From: Azolla caroliniana
Taxonomy: Eukaryota; Polypodiophyta
Direction: 5' to 3'
Length of the DNA: 64,000 bases
Assembly (NCBI GenBank): GCA_043228905.1
Contig: JBHGNT010000112.1
Span: 18,118-82,117, forward strand
The position numbers were made by a program, and so were the translations under genes. The number at the start of each line of letters is the position of its first letter. Within the stretch, counting starts at the first letter, position 1. Below are positions 31,580 to 43,248 of this stretch, in pieces. The notes under the pieces are model-generated. The model was not told the DNA's origin and ran no database searches. It worked only from the letters and a program-made list of their open reading frames with translations.

Positions 31580-32190
31580 TGTTGGGAAGTCGGTCCCTCC
31601 GGATGGGATCCGGTTATGAGCAAAGAGGACCCAGTGAGAATCAAAAGAGATTCGGAAACCGGATCGGATGGACCTGGTGAGGACCGGAAGAGATACGGAA
31701 ACCGGATCGGATGGACCCGATGAGAACCAGAAGAGAAGACATATTTGTAAATATGTTTTGAGTAAGCCTATTGAGGCTATATTTGTAAATATCCCTAAGT
31801 TCTTATGAGTATAAATATGACCTAGGGCAATCACAGAAGTATAGAGAGTTGTCATATTGTTGTATGTGCATAATTGTTGGATAGAGAGAGAGAGAGAGAG
31901 AGAGAGATACAGACCGATGCTCTGTTGTAATCGCCGCTTGGCGAAGATACAAAGCTCGAGGTCGTTGCCTCCGAGTCTCTGATTGTACCTTTCCTATATA
32001 GTGATAGTTTGGAGTCTGTGGGCTCCTATGGTTTTTCCCTATTAGGGTTTTCCACGTAAACATCTTGTGTACCCTCTATTGTTCATGCGTGTACATGTAC
32101 TAATCTCCAACCCAATTACTATGTTTGATTCTTATCGAAGTGATTTAAGACTCAGTTGTGGCCGAGCAATATTCCGTGTTATTTCCTACA
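31580..32190 (+). repeat. 5' LTR of H (611 bp)
   Basis: It starts TGTTGGGAAGTCGG and ends TTATTTCCTACA. It has two ~38-bp units with GAAACCGGATCGGATGGACC, TATAAATATGACC at 31812, a GA run and the conserved GGGTTTTCCACGTAAA box at about 32045. Confidence 0.93.
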
Positions 32191-32193
32191 AAG

Positions 32194-32205
32194 TGGTATT
32201 AGAGC
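32194..32205 (+). promoter_or_regulatory. Primer-binding site of H
   Basis: TGGTATTAGAGC has one mismatch to the initiator-Met PBS and follows the LTR by three bases. Confidence 0.85.
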
Positions 32206-32240
32206 GAACAACATAGGAACTGGAAGAATCGTTCGGCGGC

Positions 32241-35200
32241 ATGTTCAAGCTCACCGGCTCCAACTACATAGTGTGGAAGTTGAAGATGAGGGATATTCTT
32301 GTGGTTAAAGATCTTTGGTTGCCAGTTCAATTCGGGGACAAGAGGCCGGATAAGATCGACGCCACAGTGTGGGAGGTGATGCACATGAGGACGACGACAT
32401 ACATCCGGTGCTTCATCGACATGAGCCTGTACAACAATTTCAATGAAGAAAGTAAGGCTCATGAACTCTGGGAGAAGATCGGCATCATGTTCCAGAACAA
32501 GAATGTTGTTAATCGGGTTTCGGTATTCCAGAAGCTAGTGAGGCTCCAACACCAAGACGGCTCCAGTGTGGCAAAGCACATGAATGTCTTCCAGCGATTG
32601 ATAAACCAAGCAACCTCGTTGGAAGTACCTCTCGTCGATGAGGTACTTGCATTACTCCTGCTCGGTTCCCTCCCGGATAGTTGGGAGACACTAGTTGTCA
32701 CGCTGGGCAACGTCGGGCCGGAAGGAAAATAGTTTTCCCTAGCAAGGGTAAAATCAAGCTTGCTAGATGAAGAAGCTCACTGAAAGGACCGGGAGTCCGG
32801 AACCAATCCAAAGGTCTTGGTTACAGAAGATGACCACAACCAGGGAAGAAGCCAATATCGGAGTCCCCAAAACTAGGACAAATCGGGGATGAGGTTGAAG
32901 TAAAGGGGAAGGCCTACTTGCTTCTACTGTGGGAAATCGGGGAACTTCCAGAAGAACTGTCGACATTTCTGGAAAGAGAAAGGAATCAACAATGCCGATT
33001 CGAAGAACAGTTCGGACCGGAAAGGGTCGGATCAGAAGGAAATGTCGGCAATCACGACAAGTGAAGAAGAACTGATGCTCATTACCAAGGAGAATGAGTT
33101 AAACCTTATCGGCAACGAGACAACGTGGGTTGTCAATTCCGGAGCATCGTTCCCTCTTACACCGGAATGGAGATGCTTCTCATCCTACATAGCTAGAGAT
33201 CATGGTTGTGTCCGGATGGGGAATAAAGGTACATGCTGAATTGTCGGCATAAGAGATGTGTTGTTGAAGACATAAACCGGATGCAAGTTGTTGTTAAAGG
33301 ATGTCCGACACGTTCCGGAGGTTCAACTGAACCTGATATCAGCCGGTCGGCTAGATGATGAAGGCTACACGAGTAGCATCCAGCAAAGGAAGCCTAATTG
33401 TGGCTCGAGCCCGGAAGATCAACATGCTATATGTGATGCATGGCCGGATATGCCGGGAAGAAGTGAACGTAGCATCCGACATTGTCGATGAGTTGTGGCA
33501 CAAGAGATTGTGTCATATGAGCCAGAAGGGGATGAGAAGACTTGCCGAAGACAACCTCATTTTGGAGGTGAAAGACGTGCATCTTGAGAAGTGCACTGAT
33601 TGCTTGGCCGGCAAGCAAAACCGAACCTCCTTCCGGTCAAGATCACCGATAGACGAAATGCACCACTGGAGCTGGTGCATACTGATGTGTGTCAAGTGGA
33701 CACGAAGTCACATGTCAGATCACAGTACATCATGACGTTCATAGATGACCACAGCCAAAATTTGTGCGTCTCACCACTGAAGACGAAGGTTCAAGTGCTA
33801 TCCGTCTTCAAGGAGCTCCACACGAGAGTGGAAAGAGAAATCGGCTGGAAGCTGAAGGCGGTTCGAGCAGATAACGGAGGAGAATATCGGGGGCAGTTTG
33901 AGGAGTAATGTTAGTCGAAGGGAATCCGGCTCGAATTCAATGTGTCGAAGACACTGGAATTGAACGGGCTAGCCGAACAAATGAACCAGACCGTGATGGA
34001 GAGAGTCCGGAGCATGTTGGCACATGCAAAGTTACCCAAGCTGTTTTGGGTTGAGGCGCTGATGACGGCAACTTACGTGATAAATAGATCACCCTCAGTA
34101 CCCTTGGATGTAGATACACCATAGAGAGTATGGACCGATATGGACGTGTCTTACCGGCATTTGAAGGTGTTCGGGTGTCTCCCATATGTGCATGTTGCAA
34201 AGGACAAGAGAGCAAAGATGGATCTGAAGTCTAGACCATGCATATTCCTTGGATGTGGTGATGATGAGTTCGGTTAGCAGGTGTGGGATCTGGTCGACAA
34301 GAAGGTGTTTCAGAGTCGGGACATAGTCTTCATGGAATACAGGACCATTGCCAATTGGGAGTCGGAAGAAGAAGAAGACACCGGAACCGGACAAGATCCC
34401 AAATCGGATTCGGATTCGAAGCAAACAAAGGAACCAGTAATCAGAAACCAAGGCCGGAGATATCCTCTCTGAGAGAGAAGAGCCCCCTGGATATTTCCGA
34501 ATGCAGAGCATGTATTGTTGACCAATAAGGGGGAGCCAAAAAGTTTCGAAGAAACAAAGAAAGATACCCACAACCCCAAGTGGTTGAGTGCCATGTAGGA
34601 CGAGATGGATTCCCTACATGAGAACCACACGCATGAACTGACTGAGTTGCCGAAAGGAAAGAGGGCACTCTGGAACAAGTGGGTGTACAAGCTAAAATCG
34701 GAGATGCAGGAAACCCACTAAGATACAAAGCCCGGATCATGGTGAAGGTATTCCAGTAGAAGAAAGAAGTGGATTTCGACGAGAACTTTGCCTCGATAGT
34801 TAAGATGACTTCTATCCGGACGGTGCTGAGCATAGCGGCAAGCATGGACCTCGAGGTAGAGCAACTAGAAGTAAAGACGACGTTCCTCCATGGTGACCTC
34901 GAAGAAGATATCTACATGCAGCAGTTAGAAGGATTTGTGAAGAAAGGGATGGAGCATTTGGTGTGCCGGTTGAAGAAGAGCTTATACAGACTGAAGCAAG
35001 CTCCCCAACAATGGTACTGGAAGTTCGACTCCTTCATGACCGACCAAGGGTACCACAAGACACAGGCCGATCATTGTGTGTTTGTGAAGAAATTTGACGG
35101 AGGAGATTTCCTAATACCCCTCCTATATGTGGATGATATGCTGATCTTCGGACGAGACCAAGGCAAGATTCGGATGCTGAAGAAGGCTCTAAACCAAACC

Positions 35201-36086
35201 TTCTTAATGAAGGACTTGGGTCCGGCAAGATAGATATTAGGAATGCACATCATCTGGGACCGGTCGAAGAAGCTATTGTGGTTGTCACAGGAGAAGTACG
35301 TGACAAAGGTACTTCAATGGTTCAACATGTTGGAGGCGAAACCGGTCGGATCGACACTTCCGACAAACTACAAGCTATCTGGAAAACAAAGCCCAAGGAC
35401 AAAGTCAGAGAAGACAGATACGATGAAGATACCATATGCTTCTGCCGTTGGAAGCTTGATGTATGTCATGGTATGTACCCGGCCGGATGTCGGATATGCA
35501 GTTGGAGTGGTGAGCTGGTTCATGAGCAATCCCGGACGAGAGCACTAGAACGCGGTAAAGTGGGTACTTTGGTATTTGAAAGGCACCTCGAGTATGTGCC
35601 TCCGATTCGGCTCCAGTAAACCCCTCTTGGAAGGCTTCACCAATTCGGATAGTTGATGCGGATACATCCAGATATGTCATGACTTATGCAGGGGGAGTTG
35701 ATTCATGGTAGTCGAGGCTGCAGAAGACGGTTGCGTTATCAACCACAAAGGCAGAGTACATGGCAGTTGTTGAAGCCGGCAAGGAGATAATCTGGATGAA
35801 GGACTTCATCAAAGAGCTAGGGATCCAACAGGAGGAATACCGGCTCTACTACGACAGTCAAAGTGTCATCCACCTTGTGAGGGATGCGGCCTACCATTCT
35901 TGGACGAAACATATCCAGCGGAGGTACCACTGGATCCGGGAGAAAGTAGAAGATCAAGAGTTCATGCTGACGAAGATCCACACGGAGGAGAACGGGTCGG
36001 ATATGCTGACCAAGGTGTTAACAACTGACAAGCTGGATGCGTGCCGAAAGCAGATCAGTTTGACGAGACATCCCATGCCAGAGTGA
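32241..36086 (+). pseudogene. Gag-pol of copia H, decayed
   Basis: Gag from ATG 32241 (FKLTGSNYIVWKLKMRDIL) is open to TAG at about 32730. The knuckle at 32919 has Asn in place of the zinc-binding His. The protease reads VVNSGAS, with Asn for the catalytic Asp (33135-33137). Integrase (33500-34130), RT (34600-35230, YVDDMLIFG) and RNase H (to RHPMPE at 36086) follow. Stops include 33906, 34596-34598, 34757-34759 and 35231, and a deletion removes the start of RNase H near 35650. Two of these stops are at the same codons as in element A. All enzyme activities should be lost. Confidence 0.92.
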
Positions 36087-36096
36087 AGGGGGAGAT

Positions 36097-36313
36097 TGTT
36101 GAGAAGTTGGTCCCTCCAAATGAGATCCGGTTATAAATGAAGAGGACCCAGTGAGAATTGAAAGAGAAGACATATTTGTAAATATGTTTTGAGTAAGCCT
36201 ATTGAGGCTATATTTGTAAATAGCCCTAAGTTCATATGAGTATAAATATGACCTAGGGCAATCACAGAAGTATAGAGAGTTGTCATATTGTTGTATGAAC
36301 ATAACTGTTGTAT

Positions 36314-36345
<32 letters not shown>

Positions 36346-36631
36346 TGATACAGAGCGATACCCTATTGTAACCATCGCTTGGTGAAGATACAGAGCTCGA
36401 GGTCATTGCCTCCGAGTCTCTGATTGTACCTTTCCTATATAGTGATAGTTTGGAGTCTGTGGGCTCCCATGGTTTTTCCCTATTAGGGTTTTCCACGTAA
36501 ACATCCTGTGTACCCTCTATTGTTCATGTGTGTACGTGTACTAATCTCCAACCCCATTATTATGTCTGACTCTTATCGAAGTGATTTAAGACTCGGTTGT
36601 GGCCGAGAAATATTCCGCGTTATTTCCTACA
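36097..36631 (+). repeat. 3' LTR of H (535 bp)
   Basis: It follows GAAGGGGGAGAT, starts TGTTGAGAAGTTGG and ends TTATTTCCTACA. It lacks about 76 bp of CCGG-rich tandem units that the 5' LTR has. It differs from the 5' LTR at many sites, so the insertion is clearly older than the one at 19971. Confidence 0.93.
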
Positions 36632-37410
36632 TATAGATATGACCCCTCTTTGCATTATGTCATGTTGTTGGATGAGAGTGAACGTCTTACTTATAAGGAG
36701 GCAATGTCATGTGAACTTAGCAATAAGTTGGAGCTTGCAATGCAAGAAGAAATAAAATCTTTGTATGCAAATGATATTTGGGATCTTGTGTGCTTACCTG
36801 AAGGAAGGAAAGCTCTTTTGAATAAATTTGTTTATAAAGTAAAGAAAATTGAAGGGAAACCAAAATACAAGGCAAGATTAGTTGCCAAGGGTTTATGCGC
36901 AGAACGAAGGTTTTGACTTCCAAGAGGTCTTCTCTCCTATTGTGAAGATGACCACACTTCATGTGCCATTTGCTCTCACTACAATGCTTAATCTAGAGTT
37001 GTACCAAATGGATGTAAAGACGGGTTTTTTGCATGGTGATATTGATGAAGAGATCTACATGAAACAACATGAGGGTTTTGTAGTCCTTAACAAGGAGCAT
37101 TTGGTATGCAAACTAAAACGTAGCCTGAATGGCCTAAAACAGGCACCATGATAATGGTATAAGAATTTTGATACTTTTATGCTTTCTCAAGGTTTTGATC
37201 GTAGCTATGCAAATCATTGTTTATACACGAAAAAGGATGTCGATGTAGTCCCATCATACTTGTTCTATACGTGGATGATATGTTGCTAGCTGGGAAAAGA
37301 AAGACCAGTCTTGATGCTCTAAAAGATCAACTGAAATCGGTCTTCTCTATGAAAGATTTGGGAAATGCAGAGCATATATTGGCCATGAGAATCAGTAGAA
37401 ACAGAAAGGT
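36632..37410 (+). pseudogene. Copia element E, part 2 (reverse transcriptase)
   Basis: It continues E after H: YDPSLHYVMLLDESE, then RT ([59 protein letters not shown]) up to MRISRNRK, where element D begins. A frameshift lies near 36895 and a TGA after QAP near 37150. Minus-strand element G has the uninterrupted equivalent. Confidence 0.88.
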
Positions 37411-37812
37411 TGTCTAGAATCAAACGCAACTCATGTGAACATGTGCTTATGAAGAAAATGACGATGTGGTCAAAGAATATTAATGTCAACTATTAATGTG
37501 GTCAAAGAATATTAGATATTCTTATGACAAAATCGTACTCAAGTGGATATCTTGGTTAACTTCCACCAACACATTTTATATGGTAGTCTCTTGAGGACTT
37601 GTATAACCCCCTTTGCCCATTCTGTTTTGTTGATGATCTTTAGTGAATTAACATAGCTCTCTTCAGTGCATAAGTTGTCATCCCCCTACTATACATTTTC
37701 TTATTCTTTTCTGGTTATTCTCTCTAATTTATTCTCTTGCTTATACACCCACTCTATCACACACACAATACACTGCTGAATACTGAACTCTACTAGAGTT
37801 AGATTCTTTACA
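37411..37812 (+). repeat. 5' LTR of D (402 bp)
   Basis: It starts TGTCTAGAATCAAACGC and ends TTAGATTCTTTACA. It shares long blocks with 42285-42675 (CATTCTGTTTTGTTGATGAT, AACATAGCTCTCTTCAGTGC). A 24-bp GTGGTCAAAGAATATTA repeat occurs twice. Confidence 0.88.
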
Positions 37813-37824
37813 TGATATAAGAGT
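37813..37824 (+). promoter_or_regulatory. Degenerate primer-binding site of D
   Basis: TGATATAAGAGT directly follows the LTR and resembles TGGTATCAGAGC with mutations. Confidence 0.55.
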
Positions 37825-37973
37825 GTGAGCGTTAGAGATCCTTCACTTAGCTCTACCATTGAAACTATGTGCGTAGCTAGAAACGTTGTTTCAAACTGGC
37901 TATCGACGGTGTAGTGTTGCACAACAAGAGGCTCACATTAACAGGAGCATACGAATCAAGCCAATTCAGAAAG

Positions 37974-40900
37974 ATGAATGCACAAATGGGTAGCGCACTT
38001 CCAACTGAGAAGTTGGACAGGCACAACTACGCATCTTGGGAATATAAGATGCAACAATACTTAGTTGGGCAAGGGTATTGGAGTTATTATATCGAGGGAG
38101 CTCAAGGAACCGCCCTGATATTATAAAGGTAATGTATTGTTTGGCAACATGTGCACAAGATCACATGTTAAGCTATATTCGAGATGTGAAAGCCCCTACA
38201 GAAGCGTGGAAGTGGCTTCAACCACAACAAGAAAACTTCAACTCCGGTAGATGTTGAACAATATTATTCGGTAGGGGAATATGTGTATGACAAACTATAC
38301 CCTTCAGATCAAAGACTTATGCGATTCACTTGGCTCCATGAATGTGGCAGTTGATGATGACGAGATGGTGCATATCTGCCTTGCTAGCCTCGCACAAAAA
38401 TATGGCTCATTTCGGACATCCATAACAACTTGCAATCCATGCTAATGGTTGAGGAGAACCATACATGGTCGAAAAGCATGGCATCTGATGGGTAGATACT
38501 ATATACACATGATGATCTCAGTTGAGGTCATGGTCATGGTCGTGGAAATCACAGGAGGAATGGTCGAGGAATAGGTGGACGAGGTCCACAACAGATTAAT
38601 TTCGGGCAGCAAGAAGGTCGAAACAACTGAAGGAATTCCATCAAAAAGGGGAGCTTCCACTAGCCTACATCAACTAGGCAGAACCAGCAAATTGAGTGCT
38701 GGTATTGTGGAAAGCCTGGCCACTTTGAAGCCGAGTGTTGGAAGAAGAAGAATGACTCAGTTGCCTCACCCCGACAACAAACAAACTATGTTGTGATGGC
38801 TGACCTAGAAAACAAAGGACCGATGTTTGTTATGCGACATCGGGCCAATAACATGATAACAAGTGTTTCCCAACCTGATGATGTCTGGTTCGTGGACTCA
38901 GGTGCCTCAAATCACATGAGAAGTCATCAAGAATGGTTCATGAATTTGAGGGAACCCGAGAGACCTGGCGTGGTGGAGACCGGTGATGACTCCACACACA
39001 TAATTTAGCACATTGGAGATGTGGCCCTTAACAATCATGACAACAAGGGCTACATGAAGGATGTACAACATGTCCCGACAATCTCAAAGAATTTGGTCTC
39101 GGTTGGCCAAATTGTCGAGCAAGGAATGCAAATACGATTCACCATGAAGGTTGCTTCATCAAGGATAAGGGCCAACTTATCGCTCATGCAAGAAGAGAAC
39201 ATCACATGTTTATTCTTGATGCGACTAAGGTGAACATAACAATGTATGCAAAGGGACTCAAGGCTGAGTCCAATATTGAGTTGTGGCAGGTTGGCCATGT
39301 AAACCTTGGTAAACTCTTACTAATGCAAACAAAAGGGGTTGTGCATGGATTGCCATGATTTACTTCGAAACATCTTGATAATGTATGTAAGGCATGCCAA
39401 CTAGGAAAGCAACATAGGCATCCATTCCTAAGCGAAAGAAATGTGAGTAAAGGCTTGTTGGACACCATCCACTCAGATGTATGGGGCCCAACTCAAACAG
39501 AGACAATCGGTGGGTGTAGGTACTTCGTTACCATCGGTGAATATTCGCAGCATACTTGGATATGCAAGATGAAGTCGAAAAGTTAAAGAATCGCGTGGAA
39601 AATGAGACGAATCGCAAGATTCAATGCTTACGGTCTGATGGTATCCAAGAATACTTCTCAACCAAGTTCAAGGCCTTTCTAGAAGAGAAGGGGATTCGCG
39701 GGGAATTCTCTTGCCGGTACACACCATAGCAAAATGGTGTTGTTGAGCAGAAGAATCGCACAATTCTTGAGATGGCCCGCGCCATGTTGCAGGAGAAGAA
39801 CATGCCCAAGATCTATTGGGCAGAGGCATCAGTTACGGATGTGTATCTCATCAATAGGTGCACGAACGAGGGTGTCCATGACATCACCCCTCACAAGAAC
39901 TATTTTGGGAAAAAGCTAGACCTTTCGCACTTCAAGGTTTTTGGTAACATTGCATTTGTGCATGTACCCGATGAGAAGCGGAGAAAGCTTGACCTAAAAT
40001 CAGAGAAGATGATCTTTGTCGATTACTCACTTGAGCAAAAGAGTTATAAGTGTTTAACCCCATCACTCGACAATCACGAATAAGCAGAGAAGTGGTATTT
40101 GATGAGGTGACATCATCGAATGGCGGACATCAGTGATCCCTGTCGTGTTCGAAACAAGCAAATCTGGAGCAGATTCTGAGAGTGAAGAAGAAGAGATGTT
40201 GATGATCATTATGGGTGGAGAACCAATAGAGAGTCTAGCCACACTCCAGCTGACTGGACTTGAGGTGTCATCCAACAATCAGAGTCTTGCATGACATGAA
40301 GAAACCTCTGATGTGTTGTCACCTTGGTGCTACACCCCCAGAAAGAAAACAAAGGGCATGGTACCTGAGCAAGAGGTCAAGGACACGACGTCCGGTGAAG
40401 ACTCAGATCATTCACCCCAATCGGTTGACAACAAGTATGAAATGAAGAAGGCCCCGGAGGTGACCAAAGGAAAACTCCATCAATTGAACCAACAAAAGAA
40501 CCTGATAATTAGGTTCAGGTACAATGAGTACATGGGGCACCACTATGCATTCATGATGAAGGTCGCAACAAACCAACAACCCAAGACTTACAAAGAAGCT
40601 GCCCAAGATCCCCATTGGATTGTGGCAATGAGGGAGGAGATGTGCGCTTTGTTTGACAACAATACTTGGGATTTAGTTCCATCCTCTAAAATCAAGAAAA
40701 TGCCAACTGGTTGCCGCTAGGTGTTCAAGATAAAGCATAATACGGATGGCATGGTCAATCGGTTCAAGGCTCGGCTAGTCGCCAAAGGGTATGCTCAAAC
40801 CCATGGCATAGACTAGGAGGAAACATTTGCTCCGGTGGCAAAAATGTCCACTATCAAGACTATAATTGCACTCGCAGCAGTGAAAGGTTGGCACTTGCAT

Positions 40901-41912
40901 CAAATGGGTGTGCAGAACGCATTCCTCCAAGGTGAGCTTGAGGAGAAAGTTTACATGATGCAACCACCTGGTCTTCGAATCGAGCAAACATTCACTTGCA
41001 GTTTGCCGATTGAAGAAGCCACTCTATGGACTGAAGCAAGCCCCAAGAACATGGCATTCAAAGATTACAACATATCTTCACGACATTGGCATCTGATAAC
41101 TCATTGTATATCCGGAACAATCCCAAAAGCCTCATCTTCTTAATCTTGTATGTCGATGACCTTATCATCGATGGAGAAAGCCTCATCGAGACACAAAAGA
41201 TAAAAAAGTTGCTTTTAGAGAAGTTCGAGAAGAAGGATCTAAATGACTTACATTATTTTCTCGGCATTGAGGTCATTCAAACTCTAGAAGGGCTCCTACT
41301 CTTACAATGACACTATGTGTTGAACTTGCGTTACAAGTTCGGAATGACCGAGTGTAAGTCCATCTCGACACCCCTTGATTGAAATATGAAGCTAACTGCA
41401 AATTCTGGCAAATACTGCGAGTCGACACAGTATCGCCAAATAAATGGGAGTCTTATCTACCTAATTATCACCCGACTAGTCCTCAGCTATTCGGTCGAGC
41501 TTCTTAGCCAGTTCATGCAAAGCCCCCCGTGACACTCACATGGACTATGCTAAGCGAGTGTTACGTTATGTTAGTGGAACACTTCATTATGGAATCTTCT
41601 ATAAGCATGGAGTACCACTTCAACTCGAAGGTTTCACAGATGTTGATTGCGCGGGCAATGCATCTTATAGGCGATCCACTTCAGGATTTATGTTTTCACT
41701 CGGTAGTGGAGAAATCTCCTAGAGCAGCAAGAAACAACCAACAATCGCTCTATCAAGCAATGAGGCGGAGTATAGGGCCCTAGTTGTAGCTGCTTACGAA
41801 GCTGTATGGCTTAAAAGACTATTGAGGTTGATATTTTCCTTGAGGTGCTAGGTCTCAACAAGCTACGATAATTCTCAGTGGATCTAGGCCTTAGGCCACT
41901 CGATATCCTGAG
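37974..41912 (+). pseudogene. Gag-pol of copia D, decayed
   Basis: Gag starts at ATG 37974 (MNAQMGSALPTEKLD, QYLVGQGYWSY). The CCHC knuckle CWYCGKPGHFEAEC is intact at 38697-38738. The protease WFVDSGASNHM (Asp at 38895) is intact. Integrase (39290-40080), RT (about 40550-41300, YVDDLIIDGE) and RNase H (41540-41900) follow. Frameshifts and stops occur throughout gag (after 38110), near 39008, 39730, 40720 and 41310. It is the same lineage as C, F and M. About 370 bp of non-coding or former coding sequence separates the RNase H end from the 3' LTR. Confidence 0.88.
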
Positions 41913-42284
41913 CTTGGGGGGAAGTACAAGTACAAAGGAGAAGGAAAACATGGAAAATCAGCACCATAAAAGAGGAAGAGTCAGACCAACATCGACAAAG
42001 TAAGGCCGGTATATCTAATCTGACTTGACCCAGCAAGTTAGAAGAAGAATTTTCAAAGCCCAAATTTTTTTAAGTTAGAGATAAACTTGACCTTCTCGGC
42101 ACCATTGACAAGCTCGAAATTTTGGATCGACATGATTGACATGATCGACATTGCTGGATCAAGATTGAGTACATAGGAACAATGGGAAAACCACGGTTTA
42201 GTAGTCCGACCAATTGCAGTCAGGTCTTCAACTACACCAAGACAACCAAGCTTAAGAGGACACATAATTGACCTTGAGAGGGCA

Positions 42285-42675
42285 TGTTGAGAATCAAGCT
42301 CAACTTGTGTGAACCTGTGCTTATGAAGAAAAGGAAGATGTGGGAAAAAGTGTGCTCAAGTGTGTGAGCACACTTTTTTGTAATCTTTGTAGTTGTTGAT
42401 TGTTAATGTGGTCAAAGGATAGTAGATATTCTTATGAAAATATCGTACTCAAGTGGATATGTTGGTTAGATTCCACCTCTAAAACCCCCTTTTCCCATTC
42501 TGTTTTGTTGATGATATTTAGTTAATTAACATAGCTCTCTTCAGTGCATAAGTTGTCATCCCCCCTACTGCGTATTTTCTTATTCTTTTATGGTTATTCT
42601 AAATTATTTCTTCTCTTGCTTATACACTCATACTCTCTCACACACACAACTCTTTTGAATACTCAACTCTACTAG
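42285..42675 (+). repeat. 3' LTR of D (391 bp)
   Basis: It starts TGTTGAGAATCAAGCTCAAC after a GAGAGGG purine run. It contains a 10-bp-stem hairpin AGTGTGCTCA/TGAGCACACT followed by T6 (42349-42379), which the 5' LTR lacks. Confidence 0.88.
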
Positions 42676-43248
42676 AAATTGTTGTTTTTGTCACAAGAAA
42701 AGTACATTGACAGATTTAATATAGCAAAAGCAAAGTCCCTTTGCGTTCCTTTGCCTTCATATCTTAAACTTAGCAAGGCTGATTGTCCAAAGGATGAGAT
42801 GGAAGTCAATGCTATGAAGGGAATTCCTTACGGATCAACATGTGGTTCTCTAATGTATCTATGGTAGCTACTCATCCAGATATTGCTCTTGCAGTGGGAT
42901 TTGTCAGTAGCTATACATCTAATCCTGGCAAAGCACATTGTGACAAGTGTGTTTTCAGGTATCTTAAAGGTACACAGAGAAAATGTTTATGCTATGGGAA
43001 GAGTGCATTAAGTTTGCAGGGATATTGTGACATGGCAGGTGACTTGAATACACGCAAGTCTACTAGCGGGTATAATCTTATAGTTGTTGGTGGAGTAGTG
43101 TCTTGGTGCTCCAAATTGCAAAAGATTGTAGCATTGATTACTACTGAAGTTGAATATATTTTAGCTACAGAAGCTTCAAAGGAAGCTCTATGGCTCAACA
43201 GACTTGCTGAAGATCTTGGCATGTCTATTAGTACTCCCGTGTTAGACG
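42676..43248 (+). pseudogene. Copia element E, part 3 (RT end and RNase H)
   Basis: LLFLSQEKYI, GIPYGSTCGSLMY, SNPGKAHCDK, FRYLKGTQRKCLCYG, DLNTRKSTSGYNL, then TTEVEYILATEASKEALWL and SISTPVL, after which sequence of element F begins. The last ~60 residues of RNase H and any 3' LTR are missing. One frameshift near 42860. Confidence 0.85.

Larger units (their letters stand above)
31580..36631 (+). mobile_element. Copia element H, full length but decayed
   Basis: Both LTRs, PBS and PPT are present, with a 5-bp target duplication TATAG at 31575-31579 and 36632-36636 matching the uninterrupted sequence seen in element G. It is inserted in the integrase-RT linker of E and is a sister of A and of the intact copia. 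Confidence 0.95.
37411..42675 (+). mobile_element. Copia element D, LTR-bounded, inserted in E
   Basis: It is bounded by LTRs at 37411-37812 and 42285-42675, has a PBS, and contains degenerate gag-pol. The interrupted E sequence resumes exactly after it (LLFLSQEKYI). The 3' LTR lacks its last ~16 bp, so a target duplication cannot be read. Confidence 0.9.

Noticed and set aside
42349-42379. Intrinsic (rho-independent) terminator-like hairpin plus T6
   Set aside because: It lies in a plant LTR; such terminators are bacterial. Kept only as an LTR structural feature.
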